Source: Dendrobium chrysotoxum
Lineage: Eukaryota; Streptophyta; Magnoliopsida; Asparagales; Orchidaceae
Direction of reading: 5' to 3'
Length of the DNA: 64,000 bases
NCBI GenBank assembly: GCA_019925795.1
Contig: CM034297.1
Coordinates: 45,282,683 to 45,346,682 of the forward strand
In this document: positions 1 through 11,539 of the stretch, one piece after another
Numbering within the stretch: the first letter of the stretch is position 1
How the letters are laid out: every line of letters begins with the position of its first letter
Made by a program: the position numbers and the translations under genes
Notes under the pieces: generated by a model
What the model was told of the DNA's origin: nothing
What the model saw: only the letters and a program-made list of their open reading frames with translations
The model's database searches: none

Positions 1-1268
1 ATGTGATTGCTATCAATGGTGGAATGATCCTTAATCAACACTTCATGCTCTTTTTGCAAAGTCAGATAATCTAGTTTCAAACTAGCATGGGTTTTCTTAA
101 GCTTCCTATATGATGTATGAATCTTTTCAGAAACTTCAAATAACTTATCGTAAGTAAGCTCACATACCTCTTCCTGGTCGGACTGACCAGGGTGATCATC
201 AGCCATCAAACACAAGTTTGTTTCCTCCTCTTCAGCTTCAGTCTCAGAAGAGTCGGATGCAGAGTCTGCCCAGAACGCCTTCTGAATCCGCTTCTTGTCC
301 TTTCTGAACTTTGGTTTCTCCTCACCCTTCTCCTTACTTGGATGAGCTTTAAATGTCGGACAATCAGCCTTAATGTGTCCGGGCTTCCTGCATTCAAAAC
401 AAACCGATTCAGATGAACCCTTAAAGTTTTTATTGAACTTACCCTTGTTCCGCTTCTGATGGTTCTTATGTTTCTTCCTTAGAAAGCTTTTGAATTGCCT
501 TGTGATTAAGGCAACATCATCGCTATCAGACCCAGAAGTGCTAGCATCTGAATCTTTGGCCTTTAGTGCCACTGTCTTCTCTTTCTTGCGTTCACCTGCA
601 TCAAGTTGCCTTTGGTTCACCCCTTGCTTGTAAGCAATGAGTGATCCAAGTAAGCTGTCAATAGAGTAAGTATTTAAATCTTTGGATTCAGTAATAGCAG
701 TAATCTTAGCATCATAAGAAGCAGGCAAACATCTAAGAATCTTGTTCACTCTTTCGTAGTTGGTAAGTTCTCTACCTAAAGCATGCAAAGAGGTAACAAT
801 CTGAGTGAACCTTGTGTACATTTCTGAAATAGTCTCACTAGGTTTCATGCGAAAAAGTTCGTAATCATGTAACAAGATGTTTAACCTAGACTGTTTGACT
901 TCAGTTGTACCTTCATATGTTATACATAATCTATCCCAAATCTCTTTTCCCGTTGTACAAGTAGAAACACGCATATAGTCCTCAGATTTTAAAGCACAAA
1001 AGAAACAGTTCAAACATTTAGCATTTAACTATGCTAAATCACGATCATCAAACGTCCAATCAGCCAACGGCAATTCAGTTTTCACATTGTTAACCATTCG
1101 AAAAGGTGGTTCGTATCCGTCCTTAACTAACATCCACATGCGATAATCAATAGACTGAAGAAAAGTAGACATGCGTGTTTTCCAAAAATCAAATGGAATG
1201 TTATCAAACAACGGTGGTCTAGTTATAGAATAACCTTCAGCAGTATTACGATTGTTACAGTTAGCCAT
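1..1268 (-). CDS. gag: S1 gag (capsid/nucleocapsid polyprotein), partial, with one in-frame amber codon
   Basis: Retrotransposon Gag, which packages element RNA into cytoplasmic particles. The start ATG (1266-1268) follows the primer-binding site by about 40 bp. The N-terminus carries the plant copia gag signature (PPLFDNIPFDFWKTRMSTFL, then a conserved YRMW). After 79 codons there is a TAG (1029-1031). The same frame then stays open for about 340 codons to the window edge, with LNAKCLN, the SEDYMRVSTC block, a CCHC zinc knuckle (CFECRKPGHIKADC, about 363-405) and a coiled-coil-rich tail. The long open frame after the stop suggests either a young nonsense mutation or readthrough. S2 has a TAG at the same codon. 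The C-terminus and pol are outside the window. Confidence 0.85.
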
Positions 1269-1310
1269 GGATCAAATTCAAAAGTTTTTAAACAGAAATT
1301 TTGAATCCGG

Positions 1311-1321
1311 CTCTGATACCA
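1311..1321 (-). other. Primer-binding site of S1 (initiator-Met tRNA)
   Basis: The minus strand reads TGGTATCAGAG, complementary to the 3' end of plant initiator-Met tRNA. It starts two bases inside the inner LTR end (...TTTCA). It primes minus-strand cDNA synthesis and fixes the element's orientation. Confidence 0.92.
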
Positions 1322-1323
1322 CT

Positions 1324-2979
1324 TGAAAGTTCGAAAGGGATGTTAAGCCCTACTGAACTAGTCCCGAGGCTAACCAAGAGGGGGGGTGAATTGGTTATTT
1401 AAAAATTTCACGATAACAACAAAAATCTTTTCGATACTTAGCAGCGGAAACAAGTAAACAATAACGAAAAGATCAACCAACGATAATCACCCAAGCAGTT
1501 TATATTGAAAAGTAAAGTGTAAAACTGAATCAGAAAAGCAAACCAGATTTTATAGTGGTTCGGTCAACTTGACCTACGTCCACTCCCCGGAGCCTCCCCT
1601 CCGGGTATTGCACTAAACGAAAGTGACTCTCCTTTTGCTCCCACAGCAAGGCGGAGAAGCCTGTACAAAACACCTCCTTTTCACCACACGGTGAGGCAGA
1701 GAACCTGACCTCCTTTCGCTTCCTCCTAAAGCAGGCAGAGAACCTTCGAACTCCTTTTGCTTCCACCTGAAGCGGGCAGAGAACCCCGGATCTTCTTACG
1801 AACTATCCTCCCACGAAGAACACCGACTAGACGACAGACGACGAGCGGAGAAGACGACTCTGATCCATGCTTGGAGAAACCTTAGTGAATCCCTCACTAA
1901 CTCCCCCTCACAAGATCTCTTCTCTCTCTCCCAACTCTCTCTTCTCTCTAGGGTTTCTCAGGGAAGGAAGGCAGCAAAAGATTTTTCCAAAAATTGGAAA
2001 AAGTTCTTTTAAAGGAGGGCTTAAAATTTACCCTAAATCTCAACTGGTCGGCCAATATCGTCCAGGACGATCGGTAGATCGTCCTGTACGATCAGTTCAA
2101 ATTCAGTTGATTCAGTCTGGACAATTAGGCTCTTCTGGACGATCAGTAGAAAAAGTTGTTCATATCGTCCCGTACGATACTACGATCGTCCGGGACGATT
2201 AGTGCAAATTGAGGAAAATCGTCCAGAAGACAGTTCAGGTCGTCCAGAGAAATCTGTGCTGGACGACCAAAAAATGACTTGATCGTCCAGGACGATTTGC
2301 ACATCGTCCTGTACGATTAGTTCAAAAAGGCCCAAAATCATCCTGAACACAGTTCGGATCGTACAGCTGAAATGCACAAGACGATCACGATCGTCCGGGA
2401 CGATCCTGCGATCGTCCAGGATGATGTGATCGTATCAATTAAACATTAATTGCTTTCCTTAATTACCAGACTAATTTAGGCATGATTGTAGTGCATCGTC
2501 TAGGACGATACACGTATCGTCCGGGACGATCAGACCAAAATACTTAAAATAAAACTTGCCTAACTTAATCTGGCGGCTGGAAATTTCTGATTTGAGCATA
2601 TCGTCCCGTACGATCCAAAGATCGTCCAGGACGATCTGCTTAATCAGACCCTCTTAACTTAGTCACCCTAATTAGGGTTTCTGTTTTAACTGGATCGTCC
2701 AGGACGATGATACTATCGTCCAGGACGATCTGAACAAAATTTTAACAGAAACTCTAATTCACTCAATCTCTCTCCCTGAGTGTGTGTGTGCAAGGTTACT
2801 TAGCTAGGGAATCAGTTACATTACACTTGACTCAATAAAGGAAAAATCATACATTTGACACACTTGGACCCGATCTTGAGTTGGCTTGAGTAGCTCGCGG
2901 TCTTTTATGCCTGAAATTGATTAGCCAAGCAAAACACACTGGAAACATGTTTGTCATCATCAAAACCAGATTTGCAACA
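1324..2979 (-). repeat. 5' LTR of S1
   Basis: On the minus strand the LTR starts TGTTGCAAATC and ends CTTTCA, giving TG...CA termini and a length of 1656 bp. It aligns in order with the S2 LTRs: the start with GATGATGACAA/GATGGTGACAAC, the GTGTGTGCA segment, the palindrome array, a stretch rich in CTCCTTTTGCTCCCAC, then GAATTGGT near the inner end. Where S2 has a TATA box, S1 reads a degenerate AGCTAAGTAACC, so its promoter may be weak or dead. Confidence 0.88.
2057..2729. repeat. Array of seven pairs of a 15-bp palindrome in the S1 LTR
   Basis: Fourteen copies of ATCGTCCnGGACGAT or a near variant begin at 2057/2078, 2164/2185, 2282/2303, 2390/2411, 2495/2516, 2600/2621 and 2694/2715. Within every pair the offset is exactly 21 bp (15-bp palindrome plus 6-bp spacer). 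The pairs recur about every 94-118 bp. Each copy is an odd palindrome with two CpGs. As each copy is self-complementary, a pair can also fold as a 15-bp stem with a 6-nt loop. The array lies about 250-920 bp from the LTR start, in what should be the transcribed leader. No function is known to me. Confidence 0.93.
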
Positions 2980-2984
2980 TAGAT

Positions 2985-5204
2985 CACACTAAGCTTTAAG
3001 TTTGTGAGTGACCAAAATATGATTAAGGAAGTCTAAAGAAAGATGAAATAATTATTTATAATATAAGAGTCTAGACCTGATCTATATTACACGTAACACC
3101 CAAATCAAATCATAAATTTATAAAGATTTCTGGCATCAAATTTGCATTTTAAACATAATAAATATCATGACTTTCATTTCACTTCAAAGTAAAAGTATAA
3201 GAGAGAAAAGATAGAACAAAGAATCCATTCTTAAAATCAAGTCTGTACTTCCTCTAAAGGCTTTCCCAAAAAAAATGACTTGCAAACTCTCCCACTTTCA
3301 CTACCTATACTACTGAAGAAATGCAGGAAAAATAAAAGAAAAGAGTTCCCTTACACAAATTTCAACTTCCTTTATAATTCATGAAAAAGTCACTACCTAA
3401 CTACTTACAGCACATGAGGCCAAAAGTGTAGTGTAGCGTCAGTCAATTTTGAAAGCAACATTATGACACTGATGAGTTATGGCATTATTGTGCATTGTAT
3501 CAATCATCATGTCACCTCATGAATCATCTCATATCTTCATGAATCATTAGGTCTCTTCATGTATGTACCTATCCATACACACCATTATGGTGCTTGAGAG
3601 ATTTGGCAATGTAGCACTAAGGTGAATTAGAACTATGGTGCTAATCTCTATCTTACTTACCAAAATCTTATTGACCTCATTTTTGCATGAGGTTAATCAA
3701 TCAAAACCAAGATCAAATCCAAAATCTCAAACCAAAAATCAAAGCCAAAAGCCTATGTCCCATAACCCTTTTTTGGGTGATTTTTAAATCAACACAAAAC
3801 CAAACCAAATAACATCTTATTCATGATTCATTAGTTGTATATTGATTAGTCATATCTCTAGGGTACCCCTTCCAAATTTGAGGCCAATCTGAGCCCTCTA
3901 ACCCCCAAAACTGAATTGATTTTTAAAGGCTGCAAAACCTTCAAATATTTATAACCCATACCACTGGACCATGCACCTTTGGAATTTAACCTTGCGACCT
4001 TCCCCAAAACCTTTGAACATGTTCATAATTATCCTTATGACACGTTAATCATAAAATTGAATCTTTGGTGGACCTTGGTTGACCATGGCCCACTAAACCC
4101 CAAAAACTCTAAGGAAAAATCAATATTTATCTTAAACCTCAACATGGCTCATTCAAACCAGCCTTTGAAACCTCTTTCAATGCATTCTAAATATCATTTT
4201 CAATGTATTGAACCAATACCCAAGTTTTCATTTGACCTGATTGACCAAGTCAACCATGGTTGACCAAAATGCCCCTTAAGAGCCCAAAAATGCATTTCAT
4301 GCAAGGAGACACCACCATTGCATGGGACCACCTCCATTGGGTCCAAAATGTCATTTTGAACTTGTTGTACCTAACCCCAACCCTTGGTTTTACCTAGTTG
4401 ACCAAGTCAACCATGGTTGACCAAAATCAACCATACATTCAATCAAATTCAAATCCAATACTCAAAGCATCACTAAACTAAATTAAACCTTCAAAATGAT
4501 GCTAATGTATGTTCCATCCATATTCAATATTCTCAAGGGTCAAATCAATGTTGGGTTGACTTGGTCAACTCACCATAAGGGATCAAATCCATGCTTATAG
4601 TCAAATCTTCATCCAAACTCCCAAATATTGAGCTCAAACCCCTTGGAGTATCTTCTAATAACATGCACGATTCCTCTCCAACTTGTCTTAGTCATCATTG
4701 ACCTGTTGATTGGTCAATAAGTCAAAAAATCCCTTTAAAACAAAAAAAAAATGGTCAAATGGTCAAGCTTTGGCTAGCCAATCCATTCCCTCTAGATTTT
4801 CCTACTTAAACTTTCTCAAAGTAGCCCTAAACTAGCCCTAAAGAAAACATAAGCTAGCTCTTAGACCAAGTCCAAGGCTTGGCTTAGCCAATCCAGGAAA
4901 TAAGTGGTCCCCTCCCCTTACAAAAACCCAATCAAGTCACTCCCACCCAAACATCCTTCTCCCTAGCTCCCAACCATCTTGGATAGTTGTAAATCATCCA
5001 ACTAAGGGCTCCAATCAATCGCAACCATCGACTTAAACCCTAGGGGTTTAAATGACCTAAAGCCTCCAAAAAAGCTCATTATATCAACTCACACTCTCTC
5101 AGCTACCTCCAGCTCTCAAGTTTCTTCCCTCTGCCTCTCCAGTAGTTCCTCAACCTTCCCCAAGCATTTTCCCACCGTCCCCTAGCTTCCAAAGCCAACA
5201 TGGT

Positions 5205-5263
<59 letters not shown>

Positions 5264-6960
5264 GAGAGAGAGAGCGAGAGAAGTAAAGAGAAAAGAAGGA
5301 GATTTGGAGACAAATCTTGATCCAGCAAAAATTAGCCCTTGGAGTCTTCATCAAAGTTGAAGAGGATCTCTCTAGGAGAAAAATGAGCCCAAAAAATAAA
5401 AAATATGTCCACTGGTTGGTAAGATATCTTCACTTTTAGTTTAAATTCATTTTAAAACTGCTCCAAGTTTCCAATGCATGGAGCCACCAAACTCTAGGCA
5501 TTGGAAGTTTAGGATACAAGGAGCTTATGTTTCGAATTTCATGAAATTTAGATGAGTATTTTGAAAGCTATGAGAAATTGAATATTTTAGTTCAGTTTGA
5601 ACTAAAATGGCTCTTTTTGATCAAAGCCATCTGAACACGCATTAAGCCTAATCAGATGGCTCAGAATCCGCCACGTTGCCCAAAATGAGACCGTGTATGG
5701 CATTGAGGCTCGAATGCACGTGGTTTGGATGCAGACTGGCTACGTGGCATGAATGTAACCACCGGTTCAATCTGCACTGATCGAATGATGCAGATCTACG
5801 CCCACATGAAAAAGTGACCCGCTAGAGGATGGAGACATGCCCCACCACACATCAAGCGGTGGCAACGACACCCGCCAAATTTCTTTTAAAATTGAATTAA
5901 AATCCAATTTAATTGCTAGAAATTCTAAGAAATAATTAAAAAAAATCTATTTTTTTCACCAAAAAGAGTTATTTTAGGCTTGTTGGAATGGTCTTGAGAC
6001 CCAGTTTTCCTTAAAATTAAATTTGATAGGTTTGGATCAGTTGATTTTGATAAATTTACACTTATCTAACATTCATTTTTATCAATTTTCTCATGATCCA
6101 CTGGTCAAACTGAAGTTGAATTTTGGTGAATTTTTTTTGAACTTGTTAATCATCTCCAGTAATTTTTATAGCTCTAGGTATCCTCTAGATTGCTATGGTT
6201 TCTATTTCTAAGGTGATGGATTGAATTTGGATCCATAACTTTGAAAATTCACCACTCTCCAAAGAGGTAGGATTTTCTATTCATTTTTTGTGGTGTACTT
6301 GTAAGGGCTAGATAGACCAAGCTTAAAACCCATTGGAACACTAATAACACCTAGGAAAAATAATTAAGGATTTGTATGGAAAACTTTAAAAAAATCCTAA
6401 GAAACTTTACACATACCCAATAGTGGTGAAACTTTATAATAGTGAACTTAGTGACATCATAAATTCTTGGTTTTAATTTCACTAAATTTTGACTTCATTT
6501 GATCAGAAAACTAAGTGAAACCAAAATTATCCCCTTTATGGGGCCTAAACATTCAAAATATGTAATAAATTCATATTCAATTAGAAAAATATAAACAATG
6601 GCTCAAAATGTTCATAATTAAATACTCTATCTAGGAAAATTAAAAGCCTCATCACCAAACTTCATAATTGATCTTAATTTAATAATTAAGAAATTCATTA
6701 ATTAATTAAAATAAATAATTAAAATTTATTTAAAATACCAAATAAATTCTAAACACTTCAAATCACTCCTATAGGTAATTTCTAACATTTGGGTGGGATT
6801 TCAAGGGTTTGGAGTTAGTTTGGTGCAAAAATAAGAAAATCCCTCTAATTAAGCAAATAAATAATTCAATTAAATGCTTAGACTTTACAAATTCATAACT
6901 AATTATAGATAACTCCAAATTAAGCAAACTCAACGGTATTGGACTCATCCATGGGTCTAA
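2985..6960 (-). repeat. Long non-coding repeat R1 (inverted copy of R2), probable gypsy LTR-type sequence
   Basis: From about 3660 to 6960 this is a diverged inverted copy of 17958-22740. Matching landmarks include the TGACCTCATTTT...ATGAGGTTAA block (about 3670 versus about 22706), CCACTGGACC near 3962 versus about 22250, repeated TTGACCATGG motifs, and the CACTCCTATAGG block (about 6764 versus about 18120). I see no coding capacity. Poor frames, TTGACCAAGTCAACC repeats and a transposon-like size suggest an LTR or a large derivative without genes. 2985-3660 is less securely part of it. Confidence 0.7.
5206..5281. repeat. (GA)n microsatellite
   Basis: An almost uninterrupted AG dinucleotide tract with two CGAGAG interruptions, inside repeat R1. 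It produces an Arg/Ser-alternating open frame on the minus strand that is not a gene. The matching position of R2 (about 19570-19610) has only short CTCTCTC runs. Confidence 0.95.
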
Positions 6961-7165
6961 TATTTATGAAAATATCAAATCGCTAGAATTAATCAAAAAT
7001 TAAAAAGTCAATATTTTGGTCAACCTTTATTTAAAAACACCTAAACTTTAAAAATTCATAACTTATTGTAAAAAATTCTAAATCTAGCAAACTCACTAGC
7101 GTTTTACTCATCTTAGGGTCTAATATTTATTGAAAATATAAAAACTCCAAAACATAAAGTAAATC
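6895..7165. repeat. Diverged tandem duplication next to R1
   Basis: Two copies about 165 bp apart share AATTCATAACT, AGCAAACTCA, a TACTCATC/GACTCATC block and GGGTCTAATATTTAT. The first lies at about 6890-6985, the second at about 7055-7155. They sit in AT-rich DNA at the right edge of R1. Confidence 0.6.
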
Positions 7166-8369
7166 AATAACTCAAGAAATGGATCCTTTATTTAATGTAT
7201 TAAAATATTTAATTAAATACAAAAAATTAATAAATAATTAAATTTCTAATAAATTACCAATAAAATTAATTAATAGATTAAAAAATTAAAATAAGAAACT
7301 AACATTCCACCAATGAAATTTTTAGGATGGACTACCTCGAGCTACGGGGCTACGTGTTCTAATAAGGTCTTAGTTATCATACCCATTGTGACCACGCCAT
7401 GAAACGGATTTCATGGAATGAAAATAATAAATTATAAGCTTAATAAATTATTAATTAACAAGATAATCACAAATCTAGAAAACTAATCAATGAAATGCAT
7501 CAAACCTTATGAGTCTATTAAGTTAGCCCCAATGAGGGTGAAATAAACCTTACGACCCTGGTATAAACAAAAATAGTTATTATTCTGAATAATTAACCAT
7601 AAATCACTAATTAATGGAAGCCTCCATACCTAACATAGTTTCTATTTTGGAGAGCATAAGTGTATTAAATTTTGAGGCTTAAGGAGTAAAATACCTAATT
7701 AAAATTTAGGACTTTAGAGAACTAATGATTAATCAACTTTAACAGTTAAAAATCATCTTAAAATAAACACCAAAATAATAAACTTAAATTCAAATTAAAT
7801 CTTCCTTTAACCTACAATAAACTAAATAAAATATTAGAAAACTTCAAATAAAAACCCACTTAGGACACATCCAAACAACACAGCCTAATGCACACACTGT
7901 AGATGGCTTTCTTGGAAAACCAACTCTAGTTTTAGACTAGGACGTTATTCCTTTGTACTTGTTTTTTGTGTAACATGGATTTTATGTAATTTTCCTTGCA
8001 TTTTGGTTGATATGGTTATGATATGATGTGATGGGCACTAGATTTCACCTAGGTTAGGACGATATGGATGCTAATGGAGTTTTTTGCAGATGGTCATGCT
8101 TATGCAGGGCTATAAAAAGGGGGCTAATTAAAATGTGATTAACCAAATTTTTACAGCTAAAATTGCTAAGCCCCCCTTTAAAATTTATAAGCATGAACAA
8201 GTCAATGTGGTGGCTCAATTATGAACAATTGATTATAAAAATTCTTGTGATTTGAATGATCTTATATATGAACTTCTTAGGATAATGTGTAGGTTATATT
8301 AGAGTCTTTTAATTTTTCATAAATTTAAATTAAAAAAAGAGAGTTGTGAAAGTAACTTAAAATGGGATA
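7166..8369. other. AT-rich non-coding sequence, unassigned
   Basis: No coding signal. A short GC-richer stretch at 7325-7415 contains CCTCGAGCTACGGGGCTACG and may be an old LTR or element remnant. CTATAAAAAG at about 8110 resembles a TATA box. The segment probably holds the undefined left edge of the T1 LTR. Confidence 0.4.
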
Positions 8370-10650
8370 TTTAAGCATCTAATTTGGACTCTGAAGAGGA
8401 AGGAAACACCCCTTCGGAGAGGAGTTCCCTCCATTTGGAGATCCAAATTAGGGTGACTTAAAATCCTAAGAGAAAAGAAACACCCCTTCAAGGAGGAGTT
8501 CTTTTTATTTGGATATCCGGACACGATAGATATAAGAAGCCCAAAGAAAGAAGTTGAAGAAGTGAAGACAAAAAAAAATCCTATTTTAAAACATACATCA
8601 TTCTATAGGATTAGAATCTAGGATGTTATTAGTGTAGCCCAAACACTTTTAATTTTTGTAAACCTTGGGTTGTGAAGTGGCGCTTACCACATGGACTTTT
8701 ATACTCATTTGACACAATTTAATTGGATGATTTTTTAAATTGATTTTACTTTAGAAATTGCCTATTTTTCTTAGTTTCTTTCTTACATGCGATGTTCTGT
8801 TTTAGCCTGGAATGGGATTAAGTTCTCAAGGACAACAAAAATAATTTTCTACTTATAACTAAATAAAAAATATCAGGCTCATATAAAAGGATAAATATTT
8901 CTCAAATAGTTAATAGTAAATGGTCCAATTAAGACCTTCTCGATATGTTGGCCCCAAATTCTCCAAAACCTAAATAACAAACCTTACCCATCTTTCATAA
9001 TGACTAGATATATAGTTTTAAAGCACTTAGGTAGTTTAGATGGCACTTCAATCCAGGTCGAGGTAAGCCCATATTTACATTTCATTAGTTAGGTTTGAAT
9101 CACTATCGTATAGTGCCCAACTTAGATCTTGGTTTCGGGGTAGACCTAAAATCATAAGTCCCTAATATTAGGAATTTAATCCCAAATTTCTAATAAAATG
9201 TCAACTCAAATTTGAACTTTCTCTCATCTAAAATTTAAAGCCCAATATAGGATAGGTCGTGGCACTTCTGAATACTTTTTAGAATCTCAAAGTGATCCCT
9301 ACCCTTCATACTTTGGCCTCCAAAATAAGTGCTCAAAATTGATCCAATCCCTATTTAAATTCCAACCTTAACCTTTTCATACCACTCTTAAAAAATTCAA
9401 AAATAAAATTTCTATTATTATTTTAATCTAGAGTATTTATAGGAGGCCCAAGACTTCCCATGATGTAATTAAATATGAAGGCTTGCTTTCATGGGAGATT
9501 TAAGACCCTAGATAAAATAAACACCATCCTACTTAGCTCTTAAATAGGATGGGGGAAAATTGTTATTTTGAGAAACTAAAGTTAAAAGATAATAATTATC
9601 GTCATACTCAAATAGTTAATAGTAAATGATGTTTTATTTCTTTGGAAAGATACATTATTTATTATTATTATTTTGACTATGAAACTAATGATAACACATC
9701 CAAATTATCGTAGCTACATAATTGATTGAATAATTTGTTGACCCATCGGGGTCATACGTAGTTTCTTCTTAAATTTAACTATGATAGTTAGGATGAAATT
9801 TATAGTTTTATAATCTGAACATATTAGAGAATGGTATTTTTACCTTCCGAGGTGATATATCGTTCATAATAAAGTATTTCACTTCAAAAATAAAAATTCA
9901 AAAAAAATGTATATTCAATTTTTCTCAAAAAATACTGTTGCAATTGATTTGCGTGTTTTCTAAGCAAATAATTTTCTCGCAACTCCGATAGGGAATTATC
10001 TCTCTCTCCATCATTAATGATGATAAAAATTTTACTACATCAGTAGTCAAAACTACCTTTCTTTCGTTGTTCCCTCTACTCATTTCATTCTTTGATAAGC
10101 AAGGCCAACATCCAAAAGAAAAGAAAAATGACAAATAAGAGAGGTGAGTGAGGGAATTTCTAACAAAACAATAAGGCTTTAATACCTCACCTCAAGTCAA
10201 TTAGTGGAATGAGAGTGTTAATACATTTTCTTTAGATTTTTCTTATCAATTTCATGAATCTCATGTGAAGTGAAAACCCAATATGTTTTCTAAAGTTTGA
10301 AGGAAAATCAATCAAATTCGAAATTCAAATTACCTTCAAAGAAAAAAAAAGGATGACCTCTAGAGTTTTTTTGTTGTAAGTTATGCACCATATTCTTGTA
10401 GATTAACATACACAATGAAATGATAAGTCCACAAAATCATAAATGATTTCTAGGTCTATATGTTGGGTTGTATTTTCCATAGCCTAACAAATATGATACG
10501 AAATGGAATCATTAATAATTTCAAAAAAAATCCATTTCAACAACTAACTAATTCAAATCATCTCTCTTCTAATTATAGAAAAATCTTCAAATGGTTGGAA
10601 AACTCATCTTTTCCCTTGACAAAAATCTGACTGTAGAGGAACTTATTTAT
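8370..10650 (+). repeat. 5' LTR of T1 (left edge uncertain)
   Basis: About 8370-9900 aligns in order with the T2 LTR read on the minus strand. Shared blocks: GAAACACCCCTTCGG / GAAACCCTTCGGGG, GGATTAGAATC, CACTTTTAATTTTTGTA, AGAAATTGCCTA, TTTTAAAGCACTTAGG, GTTAGGTTTG, TAGTGCCCAA and CCTTCCGAGGTGATATAT. The right end is placed by the degenerate primer-site region at 10651. The left end is not defined because T2 has a deletion at the corresponding point. Confidence 0.7.
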
Positions 10651-10676
10651 GTTAGCACTATCTAGTTTGGAATGGG
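10651..10676 (+). other. Possible decayed primer-binding site of T1
   Basis: GTTAGCACTATCTAGTTTGG followed by AATGGG resembles, with several changes, the GGCGCC-type primer site and GGGAA block that follow Tat-type 5' LTRs. It lies just before the first ORF. The match is loose. Confidence 0.35.
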
Positions 10677-10746
10677 TTTTCAAAATTTTAAGTTGTCAGT
10701 TAATGGAGAAAAATAGATCGATCTATCTTCTTGGAAATAAAAGGAT

Positions 10747-11523
10747 TTGCCCTTAGTAAGGATTTCCTTAGGGTCGGGAGTTGACACCCCCATCCCCAAA
10801 ATGGGGGTTATTGTCACCCCCTTGCCCATTACACCCTCTATTAAGGAGGATGTGAAACTGAAAGAAGTAGTAATTGATGTGAAATCAGTTGTATTTGAGA
10901 TTGAGATGAGTGCTGGTATCCACTTCAATAGTAAGAATGAAAGGAAGAACTATATGAGAAGGGTAAGGAAGAAGATCACCAAGGCTAGAAAAATTGTTGA
11001 GTTAAAGTCCTTAGGAGAGGTAGAGTCTGAGTCAACTGAGGAGCTATCTATTTCTGCTTCTTCCCCTCTTCTAAATAGAAGCCATTTACATCCTATTTTT
11101 GCTGCAGCAGTAGAGTAAAGGGTTAACAGGATAGCCCACTCCCCACCATGCCTAGTGGACTCTTATGCAAAGAAGACCCCCAAGGAGAAACTGATTCAAA
11201 TGAAGAGAATTTTGAGAAACATTATTCATACCTACACTGTCCAAGAAGGTGAAACCAAAGTAAAATACTTGAGACACATGGAGGGGATCGTATACCTTAA
11301 GTTTAAGAAAGAAATCTTGAAAGATGAAAAGATAGAAGTGAGGGTCTTGACCTCTCAGTCATCTAAAATGAACAGGAAGTATGTGAGGCACCCTGCTACC
11401 TCAATATTGGTTGATGGCTACCATTGGGTACCTCGCCACCCATCTACCAAGATTGAGGACATAATCCTTGTTGGATTAGAGAAGAGTCACCGTCGTAGTA
11501 GTAAGGCCACCAGTTTATCCTAA
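10747..11523 (+). pseudogene. ORF upstream of gag in T1 (one stop)
   Basis: A single frame of about 258 codons, interrupted once at 11116-11118. The N-terminal third is hydrophilic and ends in a basic run (KNERKNYMRRVRKKITKARK). The second part after the stop contains a Lys-rich segment and PATSILVDGYHWVPRHPS. I do not recognise a domain. Tat/Ogre-type elements can carry an extra ORF ahead of gag, and this one's position, about 1.1 kb before the gag core, fits that. It could instead be the N-terminal part of a long gag. T2 does not reach this region within the window. Confidence 0.55.
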
Positions 11524-11539
11524 AAAATCTCCAAGGTTA

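Larger units (their letters stand above)
1..2979 (-). mobile_element. Sirevirus-type Ty1/copia element S1, 5' part
   Basis: Reading leftwards on the minus strand, a long LTR (2979 to 1324) is followed by a primer-binding site complementary to initiator-Met tRNA and then by gag, which runs off the window edge. The layout matches complete element S2 (51435-62022), and the gag proteins are clearly related. Sirevirus assignment rests on the long LTR, the gag type and the relation to S2, which has an extra ORF after pol. The base after the outer LTR end starts TAGAT (2980-2984), a candidate target duplication whose partner lies outside the window. Confidence 0.88.

Noticed and set aside
2057..2729. 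CRISPR-like array of palindromic repeats
   Set aside because: The units are 15 bp, paired, with 6-bp and about 70-100-bp gaps, and lie inside an LTR flanked by a tRNA primer site and gag. The genome is plant-like and no cas genes are present.
5103..5354. Ser/Arg/Leu-rich open frame on the minus strand
   Set aside because: Produced by the GA microsatellite inside repeat R1.
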